Positions 8,564 to 18,987 of a DNA stretch of 64,000 nucleotides are shown here, one piece after another (within the stretch, counting starts at the first letter, position 1; each line of letters starts with the position of its first letter). The stretch comes from an uncultured Verrucomicrobiales bacterium (GTDB lineage Bacteria > Verrucomicrobiota > Verrucomicrobiia > Verrucomicrobiales > DEV007). The stretch lies in contig CALSSN010000016.1 of assembly GCA_943789025.1 (NCBI GenBank), positions 124,001-188,000 on the forward strand, in the 5' to 3' direction. The position numbers were made by a program, and so were the translations under genes. Below the pieces are notes generated by a model that made no database searches, had not been told where the DNA came from, and saw only the letters and a program-made list of their open reading frames with translations.

Positions 8564-9496
8564 ATGTCGTCAACGATTAAATCACTCAAACTCCTCGCCG
8601 ACCCGACCCGGGTTCGTATTCTCATTTTGCTCGGTGAGAATGAGCTCTCGGTCGCCGAGCTCCAGGAAATTCTCGGCATGGGGCAGAGCCGGATCTCCAC
8701 CCACCTCTCGCAGATCAAAACCGGAGGACTGGTGCAAGTTCGGCGCTCTGGCAAGAGCATGCTCTACTCGGCACTCCCGCTGACAGGGGAACGCAAAAAA
8801 CTGCTTGCGAATGTCCTGCAGGTTGGGAGAAAAGAAATCCCGGAAACGCTTCTCGACGCCGATGCCCTGGAGCTGATTCTCAAGAAACGCAAAGACCGGA
8901 GCCGGGCATATTTCGATGAACTGGCCGGAAAATTCGGCCGCGCTTACTGTCCGGGAAGGTCGTGGAAGGGACTGGCAGAGACCCTCCTGAAAATGATGCC
9001 GCCGATGGTGATCGCCGACCTCGGGTCGGGCGAGGGAACCTTCTCACTGCTCCTCGCGCAGAAAGCCAAGCAGGTAATCGCTATCGACAACTCTGAAAAG
9101 ATGGTGGAATTCGCCGCCGGAGTGGCAAGAGAACATGGCGCCGAGAACCTCGAGTTCCGTCTCGGGGACATTGAGTCTCCCCCAATTGGAGACGGCGAGG
9201 TCGACGTGGCCTTTTTCAGTCAGGCACTGCACCACGCCAACCGCCCCCAGAAGGCGATCGAGGAAGCCTGTCGGATTCTTAAACCGGGCGGGAAAATCGT
9301 CATCCTTGATCTTCTCAAACACACTTACGAACAGGCGCGTGATCTCTACGCCGATGTCTGGCTCGGGTTTTCAGAAGTAGAAATCCTCGGATTTCTCAAA
9401 TCCGCAGGATTCAAGGACATCGATATCTCAGAGGTGCACAAGGAAGAGCAGCACCCGTATTTCCAGACTCTGCTGGCTCTCGGTGAGAAACCCTGA
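8564..9496 (+). CDS. sahR: ArsR-family repressor fused to a SAM-methyltransferase-like domain (SahR type)
   Basis: The first 90 or so residues are an ArsR winged helix ([15 protein letters not shown], then [15 protein letters not shown] as the recognition helix). The rest is a class I methyltransferase fold: ADLGSGEG is motif I, VIAIDNS the acidic loop, and a [11 protein letters not shown] strand follows. This architecture is that of SahR, a repressor of the SAM cycle whose methyltransferase-like domain senses S-adenosylhomocysteine; its divergence from metK-ahcY supports this strongly. About 310 aa. An upstream in-frame ATG at 8546 would add six residues but lies inside the probable operator; neither start has a clear ribosome-binding site. 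Confidence 0.85.
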   Translation: MSSTIKSLKLLADPTRVRILILLGENELSVAELQEILGMGQSRISTHLSQIKTGGLVQVRRSGKSMLYSALPLTGERKKLLANVLQVGRKEIPETLLDADALELILKKRKDRSRAYFDELAGKFGRAYCPGRSWKGLAETLLKMMPPMVIADLGSGEGTFSLLLAQKAKQVIAIDNSEKMVEFAAGVAREHGAENLEFRLGDIESPPIGDGEVDVAFFSQALHHANRPQKAIEEACRILKPGGKIVILDLLKHTYEQARDLYADVWLGFSEVEILGFLKSAGFKDIDISEVHKEEQHPYFQTLLALGEKP

Positions 9497-9617
9497 GGCG
9501 GCGAGAAAAAATCAATGAGCGGCAGGCCTTGCCAGAGAGGCCCCGAGGCGAGAAGCGTTTTCTTCTGCCGCGTGCCTCCCGGTCTGAGCAAAGCATCTTT
9601 CTCGAAAAACCGGCCCG

Positions 9618-11746
9618 CTACTCAAGCTCCCCGGAAATACGGGTCAAGGTAGCCGCTCCGGCAATTTTTCTTCCATTGGCCAGCACTGTCAGGCCTTTAC
9701 CCTGGCCGTATTTCTCGCCGGTCTTGTCCCAGAGGATGGTGAGGATCTTGCCGTGGTAGAGGACGTTATCGAGGCAGAAGTAATCCCAGGTGCCCTCGGG
9801 CAGCAGGGGGTTGACTTCGACCACCTCATCCGCGCGTGGGCGCAGGCCGACGAGCCCGGTGATGATGAGGTCATTGTAGGTGGAGTGGTTGTAGTCTTTG
9901 CCGCGGTGGTGGCCGCCTTTGCGCTTGGCCCAGTCGGGATCCGTCTTGGCCCAGTCATGCAGGCGGGTGCGGGCGATCCAGTCGCCGGTGTAGGGGTGGA
10001 TGTTTTCATCGATCCAGGGAACGATCTTGCCATCCTCACGCTTGAGTTGGTGGGAGCGGGTGTAGCACTTGAGAGTCTCAAAGTAGGCGTCCTTACCGAT
10101 GACGTCCTGCTCGTAGTTGTTGAGCAGGTTGGCGAGGGCGGTGAGCACACTGCAGGTAGCCAGCGGCCAGCTGGGGCCGTTCCACTGGCATTCGTGCCCT
10201 TCATAGGAAAGCACAAAACGGGGATGGCGCTGCTCGGCGAAGGTGGGGCCGAATTTTGCGTAGAAACCCTTGGGGTCCATGAGCTCTTTCCAGCCGGCCT
10301 CGTAGCCTGGGTCGGGCAGGTTGAAGTACCAGGGGGTGTAGCCGTAGAGCTCGCGCACGTCGACAAGCTTGCTATGGTGTTGTTGTTTCTTGGGCGGCGC
10401 GGGCTCGTCATTGAGGGCGGTGAGGGTGCCGGCGAATTTGTCGGTGTAGGAGGCAGAGGCCTTGGCAGCGGCGGCAATGCTCTTCTCGTTGGCAAAAACA
10501 CGCCACTCGAGAATGCCCGCGGAGAATCCGGGTTTGGTTTTGGCACTCAGGCGGATGGCGCTGGTGGTGACGGGCTCGAAGCTGACGCGGTTGTACTGAT
10601 TGATAGCGCTGGCGTAGTCTGTGTTGTTAGTGACGGGGTGCCAGTTGCCGTCTTTCAGATATTCCAGCTTCCAGTCTGGCGGGCACGGAGCAGCCGGATT
10701 TGCCGTCGGGATTGATCTTGTGGTACCAGAGAACTTCACTGCCACTGAGGGAGACGGGGTTTTCAAAGTCATATTGCACCCATTCCTCGCCGCCGAGCCG
10801 CTCGGAAGCCCACCAGGTATGACGGGGGCGCTGCTCGTCACCGGAGTCTTCCTTCTGCGCCATGCGGGACCCCGGGAGGATTTTGAAGAACTGGGCTTCC
10901 TTGTCCCAGAGTTTTTCCTGGATGAGTTTTTTCATGGTAGCGGCTTTCTGCTCGTATTCTTCAACGATGTCAGGCTTGCCGGCCATGCGGGCAATCGCAG
11001 CAATGGCCTTGGCGTCGCCATACATGAAGCTGTTGAGTGTCGGACGGAATCCATAGCCGCCAATTGACACCTCACCGCCATCGCGATCATCGCTGGTGTA
11101 AAACAGGCCGTTTTCCCTTTGGCCGATATGAAACTGGTGCGGGGGTCTGCCCTCCACTCTGCCAAGCTCCCAGGCTTCGTAGTTCTTCACCAGGTCCGGG
11201 AGGAGGTCGGTTAGAAAGGCGTCATTCGGGGTGACTAGATTGCGGTTGTAGTAGGCATCTGCGATCCAGAAGCTGTAGGAGCGGAGAGCTCCTCCCTTGC
11301 GTAGCCAAAAGGTGGCGTATTCGTCCATCACTTGCGGGTCGTGCAGCCAGCGCCCCTCGTAGAAGTGGTGCGCGGCCGGGCAGGATGATGGTGTTGTGTT
11401 TGCCTGCCCAGCCGACAGGGGGCATGAACTCGGTGACGACGAAGCCGTCCTCGGTTTTTTTGACATGCTTGCGATACATCCACCAGCGGAAGTAGTAGGT
11501 GCGGCGGAAGTCCTCGTCCGGGCAGTCAAACAGGGGGATGTTGTTTTCCAGAAAAGCGTAGGCGTCCTTGTTTTTGATGTTGGAAAACATTTCCTCGTCA
11601 TCCGCGTTGAAGCGGGTGACGTAATTTTTTAAGTCTCCCGAACTCAGAAGAGCCGGTCCCGACGATGTCTCGGCACGAAGGTCAGTCAGGATGAGACTGA
11701 CCAGGCTCAGATGAACGAGAAGCAGTGATTTTGTGCACCTGATCAT
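9618..11746 (-). CDS. Secreted MGH1/GH63-like six-hairpin glycoside hydrolase, two single-base frame breaks
   Basis: A signal peptide (start MIRCTKSLLLVHLSL, cleavage near LRAET) leads into an (alpha/alpha)6-type glycosidase: FRRTYYFRWWMYRKH, then HFYEGRW, a central ECQWNGPSWPLAT segment and a C-terminal YNDLIITGLVGLRPR with a small beta domain. Between them lies an inserted F5/8C-like segment (YDFENPVSLSGSEVLWY) that may bind carbohydrate. Reading is continuous only if one base is removed near 11376-11377 (after NTIILP) and one at 10677 (before DWKLEYL); the repaired product is about 708 aa. Family assignment is from motif memory and cannot go to a precise GH number or substrate. It follows a GH29 fragment and the sulfatase cluster, suggesting action on the same glycan. 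Confidence 0.72.
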
Positions 11747-11756
11747 GCTTTATTGT

Positions 11757-11866
11757 AGGATGAAGTGTCCTTTTGGGTGATAGTTCCCATTTTGTTCATC
11801 TTGAGAGTAATGCGACTGTTCATCAAGGTGTCGGCGCTGATTGCACGAGCCATGAGAAAGAAGATC
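11757..11866 (-). pseudogene. Decayed fragment of a GH29 alpha-L-fucosidase
   Basis: Translation on the minus strand gives SADTLMNSRITLKMNKMGTI, closely matching [20 protein letters not shown] inside the neighbouring sulfatase-fucosidase (near + strand 12580-12660). The DNA also aligns over about 95 bp. Only roughly 30 codons remain, with no start or catalytic region. It sits between that gene and the glycosidase start at 11746, and is best read as the remnant of a second, related fucosidase lost by deletion or recombination. Confidence 0.72.
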
Positions 11867-11891
11867 CAGAGACAGGCGGACACGTCGATGC

Positions 11892-14800
11892 TCACTCCCC
11901 AAGAACGAGACGCAAAACACTGGGCAGTTCGCCGGCAGGTTGGTGCTCCGGCAGGATGACGTTCAGTATCTCGTCCTCCACGGTAGCAGTGAGTGGAGCT
12001 TCCGGATTTGAGCTGAGGAAGGCCTCCTTCACCTCGTGTTTGAAGTCCGCGACTTCGAAGCTTGTGCCCGGCCAAGTAAAGAAGGTGATGTGAATGATGT
12101 CGGCCTTGCGGGTAGCGATCCACGGAAAGTCGCGCTCGACCGAGATATGTGGGAGCGGTTGGTCGCGGTCGGCAAAGCGCTTCTCCATAGCGGCCTTACG
12201 GGCGAGGTAGGCCTCGGTGGGGGTACCCGGGAGATTGAAGGCGACAGGTTCCGCCCCGTAGACGGCATCGCCATTGGCTTCGAGCCAGCGCCCGACCTGC
12301 TCGAGGACGGCGACTGACTCGGGTGGGAAGCGTCCCTCGGCATCCGGGCCGACATTGAGCAGGAAGGCGCCACCTTTGCTGACCACCTCGAGGAGTTGCT
12401 TGATGACCAGTGACGGGGACTTCCAACTCTCGTCGCCCTTGGTGAACCCCCACGCGCCATTGAGAGTCATGCAGGATTCCCAATGTGGCCACGGGCTTTC
12501 GGCCGGAATCTCGCGGTCGGCGTAGGAGAGGTAGTCGACTCCGAGGCTCTCGAGCATCGCAAGGTCTTTTTGGGTAATGGTGCCCATCTTGTTACCGTCG
12601 AGCGCGATGCGGCTGTTAATTAAGGTGTCGGGGCTGATTTCGCGAACCACCTCAAAAAAGGGTTTGGCTAAGGCCGGGCTCATGCGCCGTGGGGTGTCAT
12701 ACCAGATGATCGCCGGATCATACTGGCTGAGGATTTCCCTGACCTGGGGAATCGCGATGGTGTCGAGATAGGTTTTCATCTCGTCCATACCGGAAGGCTC
12801 GGTCCAGTTGTAGGCGGATGCTCCGCCCCTCTGGTACCAGTCCTGAGCGTGGGAATAATAAAGGCCGAGTTTGATCCCCTCGGCGTCGCAGGCCTCCTTG
12901 AGCTCGGCGATCATGTCGCGCTTGAAGGGGGTCGCGTCGACCAAGTTGTAGGCGCTGGCCTCGGAGTCGAAGAGGGCGAATCCATCATGGTGCTTGCTGG
13001 TGATGACGATGTATTTCATGCCGGCGTTTTTGGCAATTTTGACCCACTCGGCGGCATCGAATTTGGTCGGGTTACAGGTTTCGGTGAGTTTGGAGTATTC
13101 CTCGATGGGGACCTTCTTAGCGTGCATGTACCACTCGCCCTTAGCGATCTGGGAGTAGAGGCCCCAGTGGATGAACAGGCCGAACTTGTCCTCGTCCAGC
13201 CAGGCGGCCCGGTTGTCGAGCGCGGGCTGGAGATCCGGGCCGTCGCCGGGAGAAGATGGTGCGGCGGCAGGTGCGGTGGCGGCAGAATCGTCGCTACCCG
13301 GTTCCCCGAGCAGCTCGACCTCAGTGAAGTAGGCGCCCCCGGGCTCGGTGTCGCCCTTGTAGAGCCAGGTCTGCAGCGTGGTCTTCCCGGCCGGGAGATC
13401 GAGCTCGAAACTTACCTCGGCAGCACCTTTCGCGACCGGTTTTTCTGCCTCGATACCGGCGATGGTGATCCTGGCACGGTCAGCCACCAGCGCTGTCGTG
13501 TGACTGGAGGGCATCTGGCGCAGCGTGATGTGGTAGCGCCCGGCCTGTTTCACGTCGACATGCCACGGGCCGGAGACGCGGTCGCGCCGGGCGACTGCGC
13601 CGGCATGCCACGGCGGATTACCCTTTTGCATGTACCAGTCCTGCGAAGTCAGCTCGGTCGGGTTCTGGGCCGGATTGCCGAGGTCGATGCTGACCGCCGT
13701 CATGCGGGGTGAGACCTCCGCCCAGAAGTTTTCGTAGAGTGCGCGGAGGGCAGCTACCTGCTCAGGGTGGTGGGCGGCCACATTCCTTTTCTGTCCGGGG
13801 TCGGAGGCGACGTCGTAGAGCTGTTCCCCATCGACGAGCCGCCACTGGTCCTTAACCACGCACGACGCCGTCCACTTCTGGCCGGGCCCGGAGAAGTGGG
13901 CTCCGCCCTGCAACTGAACGACAACGTGGTCCCGGTGGGGTGGGGCCTGCGAATCGGTGAGCTGCGCGGCGAAGGAGGATCCGTCGAGGGCGAGATTGTC
14001 AGGTAACTGCACCGCACAGAGCTCGGCGAGGGTGGGAAGGACATCGAGATGGGCGGCGAGATTCTCCACGTCGCGCCCGCCGACGAGTCCGCCGTCCGGG
14101 CCGTTAGGCCAGTGGATGAAAAACGGCACGCGGTGGCCGCCCTCATAGACAGTCGACTTCTGGCCGCGCATTCCCGCATTGAAGCCCCGGAACGTATCCT
14201 CCGGGGAGAGACCTTTACCGCCGTTGCCCTTGGCAGTGCCGTTGTCGGTCAGGAAGATGAAAATGGTATCCTCAGCGAGGCCAAGCTTCTCCAGGTGGGC
14301 ACGCAGCAGGCCTAGGTTGTGATCGAAGTTGCTGATCATGCCGTAGAACTCCGGCCCAAACTGCCATTTCACTGTTTCCCGATACGGTGCTGCCCACTCT
14401 TCCGCGACCACAAAGGGGCTGTGCGGGGCATTGGTGGCGAGGTAGAGGAAAAAAGGCCTGTCCCTGTTCTCCTCGACGAAGCGCATGGACTCGGCGAAAA
14501 AGACGTCGGTGCAGTAGCCTGCGAACTTCTCCCACGTGCCGTTGCGCTCGTAGGTGTCGTCGAAGTAGTCGTTGCCCCAGTAATCTGCGGCCTGGCCGAT
14601 GCCGCCGCCGCGGTGCCAGAGCACATCCTCGAAGCCACGGTCCTGTGGCCGGTGCGGGGCGTTGTCGCCGAGGTGCCACTTGCCAACCATTCCGGTGGCA
14701 TAGCCAGCTTGCGCAAAGACCTCGGCCATGGTGGTCTCGTCGGTGTGCAGCATCGACCTGCCGCTGCTCGTGCGGTAGGCACCGGTGCGCGCCGGGTAGC

Positions 14801-15087
14801 GCCCGGTCACCAATGCGGCGCGGGTCGGAGTGCAGAATGGACTGACATGGAAGTCGGTGAGCCGGACCGACTCGGCGAAAAGTTGGTCAAGATTGCGGGG
14901 TTTTGATCACCGGGTTGCCGTGGCAGGCGAGGTCACCGTAACCCTGGTCGTCGGTCATGATGAGGACGACATTCGGGCGACTCGGCCCAGCGGCGGATTC
15001 GGGAACAGAAACAACAGAACCCAGCAGGGCCAGCACCATGAGTGACTGAATGCGTTCAAGTATGACGGCGGATTTTTTCCTGGGCAT
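11892..15087 (-). CDS. Sulfatase-fucosidase fusion (S1 sulfatase + GH29), one single-base frame break
   Basis: A secreted two-enzyme polypeptide. Residues 1-33 form a signal peptide; DDQGYGD near 46-52 holds the metal-binding aspartates; Cys85 in CTPTR is the residue converted to formylglycine; GKWHLG and the LTDNG metal site follow. A beta-sandwich linker (about 490-590) ends in an Ala/Pro-rich stretch. From about 631 the sequence is a GH29 alpha-L-fucosidase: [23 protein letters not shown], and IIWYDTP with the probable nucleophile Asp797. The frame breaks at about 14893-14896, where one extra C in ACCCCGC separates VIKTP from NLDQLFAE or an equivalent reading; repaired length is 1064 aa. 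An ATG at 15087 is preferred to the TTG at 15093 that overlaps the previous stop. The pairing implies desulfation and removal of fucose from a sulfated fucan. Confidence 0.9.
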
Positions 15088-15089
15088 TC

Positions 15090-16589
15090 TCAATATTTCT
15101 CTTTTTCTGCCCCCTGCTTCCTCGACCGGGAATTGACGGAGATTTTAGATTTGATCGGGTCGGCGAGGGCGGTGCCAAGTTCCAGTAATTCGGCGTGGAG
15201 TTCAGCAATTTTTGCCCTGTATTCCGGGTTGTCAGAGAGGTCGGACATCTCGAACGGATCGACTGAGGTCCGGTAGAGACGGTTCACTCCGAGAGTCGGG
15301 TAGTAGATGAGTTTCCACCCGTCCCGGGCAATCATGCGTTGGGTGTTCAGGTATGCTCCGTAGATGGGTCTATGCTCTCGTCCTGCCGGGTCAACTTCTC
15401 CACGCAGGAGCGGAAGGAGACTGTGAAAGTCGATGCCTGTCAGGTCTGCGCCTGCCAATTCGAGCGTGGTAGGGACGATATCCTGGAGGTAGATCGGAGT
15501 GTCAACTTCCGCTCCTGCTGGAACCTCCGGCCCGACGACAAGAAATGGCACTCGGACGCTGTGTTCATACATATTCTGCTTTCCTACCAGACCGTGACGC
15601 CCCACTGCGAGCCCGTGATCGGAGGTGAAGATAATGTAGGTTTTTTCTCGCAGCCCCGAGTCTTCGAGGGCCTTCAGAACCCGCCCGATCTGGTCGTCCA
15701 GGTGAGTGATCAGGGCGAAGTATTCCTGCCGGTTAACCTTCAGCGCAAACTCAGTGCGCGGGAATGGCAGGAGTCTCTCGTCCCGCAATCCCTTCCCGCA
15801 AATCCTGTGCGGGTATTCGGGAAGGAAGTTTTCCGGCATTTCAATGCGGTCGAGCGGGTAACGGTCGACATACTCCTTCGGCGCCTGGCGCGGGTCGTGC
15901 GGAGCATTGAAGGCGACATACATGAAGAAGGGACTGTCGTCTTTTCGTGCCTCCTCGAGGAAAGCAACCCCATCGTCTGCGGTCACTTCACTCCAGTGTT
16001 TGCCGCCCTCCCAGTAGCCACCGTATTTCGTCTGCCACGGTTTCCATCCAGCGGCATAATCCGCCTCGTCAACCGGCCGCTGGTATCCCTCAGGAGAATC
16101 TTTAGGCATGCCTGCACGGATATTTGAGGTCACGTCGAAAAGCGCTCTGGGGTTGAAGCTGACATGCCATTTTCCCGTCATCCAGGTTCGATAGCCAGCG
16201 GCTTTCATGCGCTGCGACCACATCCGTTTTTCACCGCCATAAGCCGGGAGATCCGTCTTCTGGGCGTTCCAGAGCGAGCGCCCGGTATTGAGCATGGTGC
16301 GGCTGGCGATACAGACCGCTCCCGACCATGACCCCATGTTATACGAGTGGGTGAAACTGGTGCCGCCCGCGGCCAGCGTGTCGAGATGCGGCGTGTCGAT
16401 ATCGAGGATACCGGCCGCTCCGACACACTCGTAGGAGAGGTCGTCGGCAAACAGGAAAAGAATGTTCGGCTTTTGTTCCACTCCGGCAGCCGCCAAAGCT
16501 CCGAACGAAGCGCCACACCCGAACAGCAAGGCCAGAGGAGCTCCTGGAAGCATCCATATCCCCATCGATTTGAGTGAAATTTGCCTCAT
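15090..16589 (-). CDS. Secreted S1-family sulfatase (CxASR type)
   Basis: A 499-residue exported sulfatase of the alkaline-phosphatase-like superfamily. After a hydrophobic N-terminus, FADDLSYE near residues 47-54 gives the metal-binding aspartates. The formylglycine site is Cys93 in CIASR, so alanine replaces the usual proline of CxPxR, as in a minority of S1 sulfatases. [19 protein letters not shown] and [22 protein letters not shown] are also visible. The gene ends three to six bases before the start of the sulfatase-fucosidase, so the two are probably translated from one mRNA. Substrate position on the glycan is unknown. Confidence 0.92.
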   Translation of the reverse strand: MRQISLKSMGIWMLPGAPLALLFGCGASFGALAAAGVEQKPNILFLFADDLSYECVGAAGILDIDTPHLDTLAAGGTSFTHSYNMGSWSGAVCIASRTMLNTGRSLWNAQKTDLPAYGGEKRMWSQRMKAAGYRTWMTGKWHVSFNPRALFDVTSNIRAGMPKDSPEGYQRPVDEADYAAGWKPWQTKYGGYWEGGKHWSEVTADDGVAFLEEARKDDSPFFMYVAFNAPHDPRQAPKEYVDRYPLDRIEMPENFLPEYPHRICGKGLRDERLLPFPRTEFALKVNRQEYFALITHLDDQIGRVLKALEDSGLREKTYIIFTSDHGLAVGRHGLVGKQNMYEHSVRVPFLVVGPEVPAGAEVDTPIYLQDIVPTTLELAGADLTGIDFHSLLPLLRGEVDPAGREHRPIYGAYLNTQRMIARDGWKLIYYPTLGVNRLYRTSVDPFEMSDLSDNPEYRAKIAELHAELLELGTALADPIKSKISVNSRSRKQGAEKEKY

Positions 16590-16716
16590 ATCAAATCTGC
16601 CTTAGAAGTTTCCATCTCTGCGGGCTTTCAAAAATCTTGGCACCCCGCATTGCCCTGCTTGCTGCGCCCCAAAATCATGCCGCCTTGCCCGACGCAGTCA
16701 ACTTGATCTATTTTTC

Positions 16717-18400
16717 TCACTGCTTCCCGCGTGTCCCCTTCATGATCCGGGTCTTCGGGAAGGCGTCACTCCCTTTCGCCTCGACGACGAATTCCTGGCA
16801 ACGTTTGCGCAGCGATTCCAGCGTTTGCTGATGCGCGGCTGATGCGACGAGGTTGGTGGTTTCCTTGGGGTCTTCTTTCAGGTCGTAGAGTTCCTCGTAA
16901 ATGGCTTGCTCGCCACGGATCGAGGCAGTGAGGGCGATGTGATGGGGCTTGTCCTTCTTTTTATCAAAGTAGCGGATGTACTTGTAGCGCTCACCGCGCA
17001 CAGCCTCGATGCGCGGGTAGTTCTGGCCCATGTACATGTTCTCGGCAAAGAAGTCCTTACGCCACGGGGCATCCTTGTTCCCTCCAGCAAGGGGTCTGAG
17101 TGAGCGGCCCTGCATCTCCGGGTGGATGGACAGGCCGGCGAGATCGAGCAGGGTGGGGGCGATGTCGATGGTGAGGGCGAGCTGGCCGGGTTTTTTGGCA
17201 TGCTGGTCAGCGGGTTGGCGTGGGTCAAAGATGATCAAGGGGATGCGCAGGGATTCTTCATAGAGCAGCACCTTGCCGCCAAGGCCGTGCTCGCCGAACT
17301 GGAGACCGTGATCCGAGGTGAACACAATGATGGTATTTTCATACAGGTCCTGGACCTTGAGCTCAGCGACGAGGGCGCCGACGAGCCGGTCCACACCGGT
17401 GACCGTCTGGCAGGTGCGCACCAGGCGCTCGCGCAGGTCAGCCTCGTTCTTGACGTAGTCGTAGGTGGGGATGTACTCGCCGTTGTAGACGTTTTTCGGG
17501 ATTTTTGGTGTTTTGATATCTGCCCCGGCAATATAGGTCGAGGGCATGGGCATCTCATCGATCTGGTCCCGATAGGTGCTGCGGTAGAGCTCAGGATCGT
17601 CCGGGCGCAGCTTCATGGAACTGGTTCCCGCACCGTGAGGAACGTTGAAATTAACCAGCAGGCAGAAGGGCTGGTCAGCTGGTTTTGTTTTCAGGAAGTC
17701 CTTGGTACCTGCAAACTGCGGGTTGGGTTTGAAAAACTGAAGGGTGCCTTCTTGCAGAATTTCAATCTGGGTTTCGGCCAAGGCATTGTGGTAGATGCGG
17801 TGGTTCCACTTGGGGTAGAAGGTCGTGTGGTTATGGTTACCATACCAGTAGTCAAAACCCTGCTCCATGACGCCCGCTGTTGTAGCCGTGTTTGCCCTTG
17901 CCCAGAGGTTTCTGCGCATCCTCCGGGTTCCACGCCCACTTGCCGAGTTTAAGGCCTTGGCCATCCACAGCCTCACCGATGGGGGTATGGTTTTTACCGA
18001 TGTAGCCGGTGTAGTAGCCGGCTTTTCTGAGCAGCATGGGATAGGTAGCGGCGAAGGCCTCCTCATTGAGGGAGCTGGCGGAGCCGAAGGTGACCCCGTG
18101 CTTGCGCTCATACTGGCCGGTGAGCAGGCAGGTGCGGTTGGGCGTGCAGGCGGCGGTGGTGACAAAGGCGTTGTTGAAGTAAGTGCCATCGGCGGCGAGC
18201 TGGTCAATGTTGGGGGTTTTGAGAATGGGGTGGCCGGCGCAGCCGAGGTAGTCCGCACGGTGGTCATCGCTGAGAATGACAATAATATTGGGAGCTCTCG
18301 TCTCGGAGGCAGGTGCCTTTTCTTCCGGGTCGCGAGCCAGACCAGACCCTGTCAGAAAAAAAAGAAAAACCAGGGTAAATTGCGAGTGGATTTGACGCAT
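16717..18400 (-). CDS. Secreted S1-family sulfatase, one single-base frame break
   Basis: Start at ATG 18400 (MRQIHSQFTLVFLFFL signal peptide); the open frame runs further upstream without family similarity. LSDDHRADYLG provides metal ligands and Cys85 in CTPNR is the formylglycine site; GKNHTP, VNFNVPHGAG and FTSDHGLQFGEHGLGGK follow. The frame changes at about 17873-17875, where one base too many splits KHGYNSG from VMEQGFDYW; both halves are otherwise intact and give 560 aa after repair. It is the first gene of the sulfatase series on this strand and is separated from the next by 127 bp. Confidence 0.9.
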
Positions 18401-18987
18401 GAGGAAAAAGTCGGGCCCCTTCCGGCACGAAGCTTCCGAGCCGACATTGCACCACTCTTCGCCCCAGAACCCCTGTTGAGCAACCTGAGAGAGAAAAAGC
18501 AGAGCCAACGCTTTTACGGGATGCAAAGGAAGGGTCTTTTCAAAATGGAATCTTTGTTTTCTCCCCTAAATCCTGAAGGTGGGAGTGGAACCTTGAATAT
18601 TTATTCCCAAATATTTGAAAATAAGAGGCATTACCGTGATCCCTCTTGGTGCTCGCGCTCACCCTCAGACTAAATCACTAAAACAGGACATTTTCTTCTC
18701 ACAAGCGTGGACTTTGGGTGCCCCCAGCCGGATGATTTTTCACCGGAGGAGATGTGGACACGCCTGCGACCAGGGACGTACAGCACCTTTTTTCTTATTC
18801 CTCCGGACCAGTGAATGTTGGCAAAAATGCATGAAAAACTGCTCTTTCCGCAATGTCGGCAACTCCAAATTCCCTGCTTTTTCGAGCTCAGGCACAGCCC
18901 GAAAGTAGGAACGTCATTGTGCCTACCTTATTTATCTCAAACCATTCCCCTCTCATACTCGCCAGGATAGGTCTTTGATTGGATTGA
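18401..18987. other. Long non-coding gap before the sulfatase series
   Basis: About 590 bp between the PfkB kinase end and the sulfatase start. I see no convincing coding frame or RNA gene. It is more AT-rich than its surroundings and contains the partly repeated AATATTTATT and AAATATTTG at 18594-18618; this is where the promoter of the sulfatase unit should lie. Confidence 0.5.

Noticed and set aside
9689-10546. 285-codon open frame on the minus strand, rich in Pro, Ser, Thr and Arg
   Set aside because: Shadow of the glycosidase in another frame; composition is unlike a folded protein and the correct frame has clear family motifs.
9753-10715. 320-codon plus-strand frame, Val/Gly-rich
   Set aside because: Antisense shadow of the glycosidase; no known domain and no start context.
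12849-13712. 287-codon plus-strand frame inside the sulfatase-fucosidase
   Set aside because: Antisense to a conserved catalytic domain; composition reflects reverse codons.
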